NCBI RefSeq assembly: GCF_003815715.1 | Contig: NZ_CP033922.1 | Span: 4,760,001-4,824,000 of the forward strand | DNA from: Chryseobacterium sp. G0162 | Lineage (GTDB): Bacteria > Bacteroidota > Bacteroidia > Flavobacteriales > Weeksellaceae | DNA length: 64,000 nt | Reading direction: 5' to 3' | Shown here: piece after piece, positions 59,932-64,000 of the stretch | How positions within the stretch are numbered: the stretch's first letter is position 1 | Layout of the letters: every line of letters starts with the position of its first letter | Program-made: the position numbers and the translations under genes | The notes under the pieces: generated by a model | What the model saw: only the letters and a program-made list of their open reading frames with translations | Databases searched by the model: none | Told to the model about the DNA's origin: nothing

Positions 59932-60723
59932 TTAGAATAACTCATTCAATACTTTAGCCAATCTCAATCCTCCGTATAACAATTGTCTTTCAAGAGTATC
60001 ATTGAATTTGTATTGGTAATCATAAGATAATTTTGATCCGTCAGGAGTCTGTGCGTAGATCTTGTTGGCAATTTTGTGAGAATCATACAACCAGTCTTCC
60101 AGCGTTCCAGATTGAATCTGTGCAACTTCTTCTTTAGATTTAATATCCAAAAGTTTAGAATATTCTGTGTAGCTGTATTTTTGAGAATCTACTAATTTAC
60201 CATCCCAAACAGAGTGTAAATTGGTTTTATCTCCAAAATAAGTAACATTGATTTTATTTCCTCCCAGATCCTCTGCTCTTCCTACGTGTAGCGGCTGAGC
60301 CAGGTCTCCCATAATATGAATAAGGAAAATCAAAGCAATCTTTCTGTCTTTTGCCGACGTTTTTTCATCTTTAATCTGGCTGGATAAGGTATTTACCTGA
60401 GTGTAAAGACTTGGTCCTGCCTGCATTTTTAGATTTTGGTCAAAAGCCTTAAGATCAGTTTGAGGATCAATGTTTACATAATGCCATGATGAAGCCTGCT
60501 TCCAAACTCCCGTAGTATCAGATTTGATGAAATCCGGCCAGTTAGCCCAGTACGCAAGACGTTCCTTGCCCATTATTTTTTTGATTTCTCTCTTAGCCTT
60601 TCTGGAAAGGTGATTTTCCGCAATGTCTGCAATTACTCTGTGCCCCGTCAATCCCCACGCATAAGAATAAAGTGAAGAGGAAATGAATGCTAAAATCAGA
60701 ATTTTAGAATAAATACTTTTCAT
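59932..60723 (-). CDS. S1/P1 nuclease family protein
   Basis: A 263-residue exported enzyme with a signal peptide ending ...SLYSYA, after which the mature protein begins WGLTGHRVIADIAENHLS. The N-terminal Trp and His are zinc ligands in the family. Further ligands lie in SSWHYVNIDP, HIMGDLAQPLHVG and TNLHSVWDGKLVD. These tri-zinc enzymes cut single-stranded nucleic acids and release 3'-nucleotides or act on lipids. The start MKSIYSK at 60723 is preferred over one 12 bases upstream. Confidence 0.93.
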   Translation of the reverse strand: MKSIYSKILILAFISSSLYSYAWGLTGHRVIADIAENHLSRKAKREIKKIMGKERLAYWANWPDFIKSDTTGVWKQASSWHYVNIDPQTDLKAFDQNLKMQAGPSLYTQVNTLSSQIKDEKTSAKDRKIALIFLIHIMGDLAQPLHVGRAEDLGGNKINVTYFGDKTNLHSVWDGKLVDSQKYSYTEYSKLLDIKSKEEVAQIQSGTLEDWLYDSHKIANKIYAQTPDGSKLSYDYQYKFNDTLERQLLYGGLRLAKVLNELF

Positions 60724-61193
60724 TTTAAATAACAATTTTCAATCTGCAAAGATACATCCACCTTTCCGAATGAGCATACATTATCCTGAATTTATTCAAA
60801 GAATGATGTTAATAAAACTTAATCTGAATAAAATCGGGAATTGTGTTAGGTTTGGAGACAAATCTTTGGTGTGAATATGAGGCTAGGGACAGGATTCGGG
60901 GTGCGAAGTATAATAATTAAGGATACGAATTGGAATTGGAATTTCATAGGAAAGCCTCAAGCTTAGCCCTCGAACCTTGAATTCAGAAATTATAACTCAT
61001 TGATTATGAGATTTGAACTTTGAACTTTAAACCCAAGACAAATTTGCATATTACCGTATTTTTACGGAATTTACTGAAAATTATTCCTTTTAATGTCAAT
61101 AAATTAGTATTTTTAGAATAAAATTATTGCCAAAATATTTTTTCAAACTTATGAGATATATTATCTTTACAAGTCATAATCACAGGAAACACT
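60724..61193. other. gene-free gap before the type VI cluster
   Basis: About 470 bases of AT-rich DNA with a CCTCGAACCTTGAATTC motif and a degenerate -7-like TATCTTTA at 61162, 31 bases before tssG. No coding frame or RNA recognised. Confidence 0.5.
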
Positions 61194-62135
61194 ATGCATG
61201 AGAATAATATTGTAGATATGAACTATAATAAGCTGCAGACAGACTTTAAAGCAGAGGCTGTAGCTGTTAATCTTTTAAAATACCATCGGACGGTAAGCAA
61301 TATATTTATTGAAAGAGTCGGTGTGAACGATCGTGCTTATCTTAAAGATATTAAAAGCATTTCGAGCAGTTATCTAGGTTTTGATGAGGAAGTTTTTACG
61401 ATAGAAAGTTACAGGGAAGGAATTTATGATTACCTTCCTGAAGGATTGTTTCACCCACCTTCTCTCGGAGCTTCCAGAAAAAACGTAGATACAGTAGTAA
61501 GAGAGATCAGAAAGCAGAAAAGAGTAGAGGATGACGCGCGTAAATTTTTCCGTCCTTTTGAGCTGGAAGTTTTCTTTACAGAGATCAGTGCTCTTCTTAA
61601 AGAGTCTGAATTTGATATTACAAGCAATACGGATGCTTTACTGGAAACGGTAAGTGAACTTTGGCCGCTTATCGATATGCTGGATAAGCAAAGTGCCTAT
61701 ATATTTATGCATATTCTGCCGTTTTTCCACCAGATCCGTGGAGATAAAAGGTGGTTTGAAAGATGTATGACTGCTTTTCTTCAGGTTCCGGTTAAGGTAA
61801 CCTTTTCTCCCAATGTTATTGATGAAATAGAAAAAAATGACGATTCAATGTTGCTGGGGAATTCAAGATTGGGGGTGACCTATATTCCAAGTGGAAGGCA
61901 TATGGACGGACAACGAAACTGGGTGGTGAATATGGGCCCGATCCCTTATGAAGAAATGAAAAAATATATTCCGGGAAGTCCGTTCAGAAAGGTTCTAGAG
62001 ACATTGTATGACTATTTTCTTCCTGTAACCGTGGATATAGAAGAGAATTTTGTTACAGAAAAGCTGGAATACTCGTTCAGTCTTGAGGATGATGAAAGAA
62101 ATGCCAGCCGCCTTGGATACTCTACATTCCTCTAA
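61194..62135 (+). CDS. tssG: type VI secretion baseplate protein TssG
   Basis: A 313-residue protein with the TssG layout: PEGLFHPPSLG, FFRPFELEVFFTEISALL, MHILPFFHQIRGDKRWFERCMTAFLQ, the segment LGNSRLGVTYIPSGRHMDGQ, NWVVNMGPIPYEEMKKYIPG and the conserved terminal RLGYSTFL. TssG, with TssF, forms the baseplate wedge that assembles the contractile sheath. It has no signal peptide or membrane segment. An alternative start is the ATG at 61218 (MNYNKLQ). tssN and tssK follow on the same strand. Confidence 0.85.
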   Translation: MHENNIVDMNYNKLQTDFKAEAVAVNLLKYHRTVSNIFIERVGVNDRAYLKDIKSISSSYLGFDEEVFTIESYREGIYDYLPEGLFHPPSLGASRKNVDTVVREIRKQKRVEDDARKFFRPFELEVFFTEISALLKESEFDITSNTDALLETVSELWPLIDMLDKQSAYIFMHILPFFHQIRGDKRWFERCMTAFLQVPVKVTFSPNVIDEIEKNDDSMLLGNSRLGVTYIPSGRHMDGQRNWVVNMGPIPYEEMKKYIPGSPFRKVLETLYDYFLPVTVDIEENFVTEKLEYSFSLEDDERNASRLGYSTFL

Positions 62136-62189
62136 ATTATTTTATTATATTTACAACTACCAACAAAGTATAAATTCGAAAAGAAACAA

Positions 62190-63092
62190 ATGGAAATTTC
62201 TTCAGTAAAAGGTATTTTTTTAAGGTATATTTTAATGCCTTTAATCGCAATCATCATGATGTTTATTCTGGGAATTATCAGGAGAAACAAACCTGCGATC
62301 AAAATTAAAGTAATTATTATATATGTTCTTCTGTGCAGTTTATGTCTGGCTTTACCAGGTTTTTTTGGATTTGCCGGGAATCTTTTTAATCCATACTGGT
62401 ATCTCATTGCACAGGTTATTTACCTTATTTTTGGGATTATTCACGTTAACTTATTACACAAATATTTCAAAAAACATATTGATTCTCTGGCAATGAATAT
62501 TTTGTTTGAATCTATACTTTCATTGACGTGTATTGTATTGGGTGGTTATTTGTTTACCCTATTATTCAACTGGATGAGTAAAGATACGGGGTATGCTGTG
62601 ATGGCGGCTACAAGTATGCTGATCTTTGTAGTTCCTATGGTATTTTATTATTGCTATATTCAGTTTATCAGTATTCCTTTTGATATTTATAAAACCTGGA
62701 GATATTCTCCGGAACAAAAGCTTCCTGATTTTGAAGGGGCAGATTTTGACCGCCTGATGGTTTTGAATGTTGAATTAAGTAAAAACCTTGAAGATTCAAA
62801 CCGATTCAGAATTAAAGCTAAGACTCTTCCCACTGGAATCACTTTTGGAGACTGGTTTTACAGAGTGGTAGATGATTACAACCATAAAAATCCAGGATCT
62901 ATTATCCACCTTTCAGATGAAGTAAGAGAACCTTATTATTGGATTTTCTACACTAAAAAATCGTTTTTTAGCTTTAGAAAATATATAGATTTCGACCAGG
63001 ACATTACTACAAACAGCATTTCTGAAAATGAAGTGGTTATTTGTAAGAGAGTCATTCAACATGAAGAGGAGGGAGTCGCAAGAAAATCATAA
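62190..63092 (+). CDS. tssN: type VI secretion protein TssN
   Basis: A 300-residue membrane protein with about six hydrophobic segments in the first 175 residues and a soluble C-terminal half (LPDFEGADFDRLMVLNVELSKNL, GITFGDWFYRVVDDYNHKNPGS, VREPYYWIFYTKKSFF). It matches TssN, which is specific to the Bacteroidetes (subtype iii) type VI systems and thought to be part of the membrane complex there. It lies between tssG and tssK. Confidence 0.8.
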   Translation: MEISSVKGIFLRYILMPLIAIIMMFILGIIRRNKPAIKIKVIIIYVLLCSLCLALPGFFGFAGNLFNPYWYLIAQVIYLIFGIIHVNLLHKYFKKHIDSLAMNILFESILSLTCIVLGGYLFTLLFNWMSKDTGYAVMAATSMLIFVVPMVFYYCYIQFISIPFDIYKTWRYSPEQKLPDFEGADFDRLMVLNVELSKNLEDSNRFRIKAKTLPTGITFGDWFYRVVDDYNHKNPGSIIHLSDEVREPYYWIFYTKKSFFSFRKYIDFDQDITTNSISENEVVICKRVIQHEEEGVARKS

Positions 63093-63118
63093 ACACAAAA
63101 AATTAAAAAGTATTAAAC

Positions 63119-64000
63119 ATGATACAGCCTATTAAACATTTTGCAATCAACTGGGTGGATGGGATGAAAGTTTCCCAAAGACACCTAAATGATCAGGATA
63201 ATTTCTTAATTGATACCATCAGAGATTCCAATTCAATTGGGATTACTACATATAACTATGGGCTTTTGCCTATTTCTACTGAGTATACAGACCGTACTAT
63301 TTTTGATGTTCATAATACTGCTACTAATGATGTACAGTTGGTAATCAAAAGATGCAGCGCTGTTACGATGGCAGGTTACCGTATTGAATTAAGCGACAGA
63401 AGAATCAGTGTAAAATCATTGGCAAAATCAATGAGTGAAGAGCAGGCTGATGGAGAATACTATATTTTGATTTCTGTAAATCCGTTTGATAAAGTTCCTT
63501 TTGGTGATATTGATCCTGAAGAAATTCCGCCACGTCATCCGAATGCACAGCCGAATCACCATATTGAGCTTCTTCCTGTAACGTCTTTGAACAGCAGCTA
63601 TTCAGGAGGAAATTATCTGATTATCGGAAAAGTAGACTTAAAGGCAAACATTGCCCAGGTAGATTCTAATTTTATTCCACCTTGTACTTCGGTTCAGAGC
63701 CATCCGGCTTTGGTAGAATATTACAGTAGTTTTGCAAAATCTATTGGAAATCTGCAGCAATATGCTTTCAAAATCATTCAGAAAGCTTCTCACAAGAACC
63801 AGAATACAGCCTTAGCTCAGAATGTTAAGTTTGTTTGTAATACAATGGTAACTACTTTTGGCGATATGTATTTCCAATTCAGAAATATTACACCTTATCA
63901 GCCACCGGTATTTTTAATTGAATCTTTTGCAAGATTAGCCCTTCATTTATATAATTCTACACAACTTCTGGTTCCTGCCGAATTGGAAGAAATGCTGAAC
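63119..64000 (+). CDS. tssK: type VI secretion protein TssK, 3' end missing
   Basis: The frame opens at ATG 63119 (MIQPIKHFAINWVDGMKVSQ), 26 bases after tssN, and runs 294 codons to the window edge without a stop. The N-terminal WVDGMKVSQRHLNDQDNFL (HxxxQD-like) and LPVTSLNSSYSGGNYLIIGK fit the TssK family, which links the baseplate to the membrane complex. About a third of a ~450-residue TssK is expected beyond the edge. Confidence 0.85.
   Translation, partial: MIQPIKHFAINWVDGMKVSQRHLNDQDNFLIDTIRDSNSIGITTYNYGLLPISTEYTDRTIFDVHNTATNDVQLVIKRCSAVTMAGYRIELSDRRISVKSLAKSMSEEQADGEYYILISVNPFDKVPFGDIDPEEIPPRHPNAQPNHHIELLPVTSLNSSYSGGNYLIIGKVDLKANIAQVDSNFIPPCTSVQSHPALVEYYSSFAKSIGNLQQYAFKIIQKASHKNQNTALAQNVKFVCNTMVTTFGDMYFQFRNITPYQPPVFLIESFARLALHLYNSTQLLVPAELEEMLN

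Overview
The window reads as a chromosomal segment of a Flavobacteriia member of the Bacteroidetes, most like Chryseobacterium or a close relative. The grounds are: AT-rich DNA with A-rich leaders in place of strong Shine-Dalgarno sites; TAnnTTTG promoter -7 boxes, some with TTG about 20 bases upstream; a 288-residue primary sigma factor of the short Bacteroidetes type; a type IX secretion (T9SS) C-terminal sorting domain; a TonB-dependent receptor; DUF3347, HYC_CC_PP and DUF4199 proteins; and a Bacteroidetes-type (subtype iii) type VI secretion cluster. I see no tRNA, rRNA, CRISPR array, insertion sequence or prophage. The one RNA gene I can support is the SRP RNA on the minus strand at about 6773-6865.

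Layout. 1-8.6 kb: the 3' part of gyrA, a TPR protein, menaquinone genes menB and menA with an SRPBCC protein, a metallo-beta-lactamase-fold hydrolase, SRP RNA, and a DUF4199/GT2 pair. 8.6-26 kb: small lipoproteins, a decayed gene, a phosphohexomutase, an aminotransferase, PAP2 phosphatase, kdsB, glutathione peroxidase, ribF, a T9SS cargo protein and atpD-atpC. 26-36 kb is more accessory: a cobalamin-type radical SAM protein, a tandem pair of foldback repeats, an acidic beta-helix-like protein, a LytS/LytR-type two-component pair, an Hcp-like secreted protein and a large TPR protein. 36-39.4 kb holds a transporter and two PLP enzymes that together suit capnine (sulfonolipid) synthesis. 39.6-45.2 kb has two large GT-C-type membrane glycosyltransferases. 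45.2-48.9 kb has a repeat-rich gap, kdsA and a TonB-dependent receptor.

49-54 kb is a compact copper/metal module on the plus strand: HYC_CC_PP protein, DUF3347 protein, a multicopper oxidase with two N-terminal metal-binding modules and a CopB-like tail, a second DUF3347 lipoprotein and a haem-binding protein. 54-60.7 kb, minus strand: S9 peptidase, FAD monooxygenase, GNAT acetyltransferase, a lipoprotein, rpoD and an S1/P1 nuclease. From 61.2 kb to the right edge lies the start of a type VI secretion operon, tssG-tssN-tssK, with tssK cut by the window end.

Functional threads: envelope building (kdsB, kdsA, GT2, GT117, PAP2 and the putative capnine pair), respiration (menB, menA, ATP synthase beta and epsilon), and contact or surface functions (T9SS cargo, type VI baseplate, Hcp-like protein). 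The intergenic DNA is rich in dispersed palindromes and 7-bp tandem repeats. Several apparent gene starts lie too far upstream, inside promoters, terminators or the SRP RNA, and have been moved.
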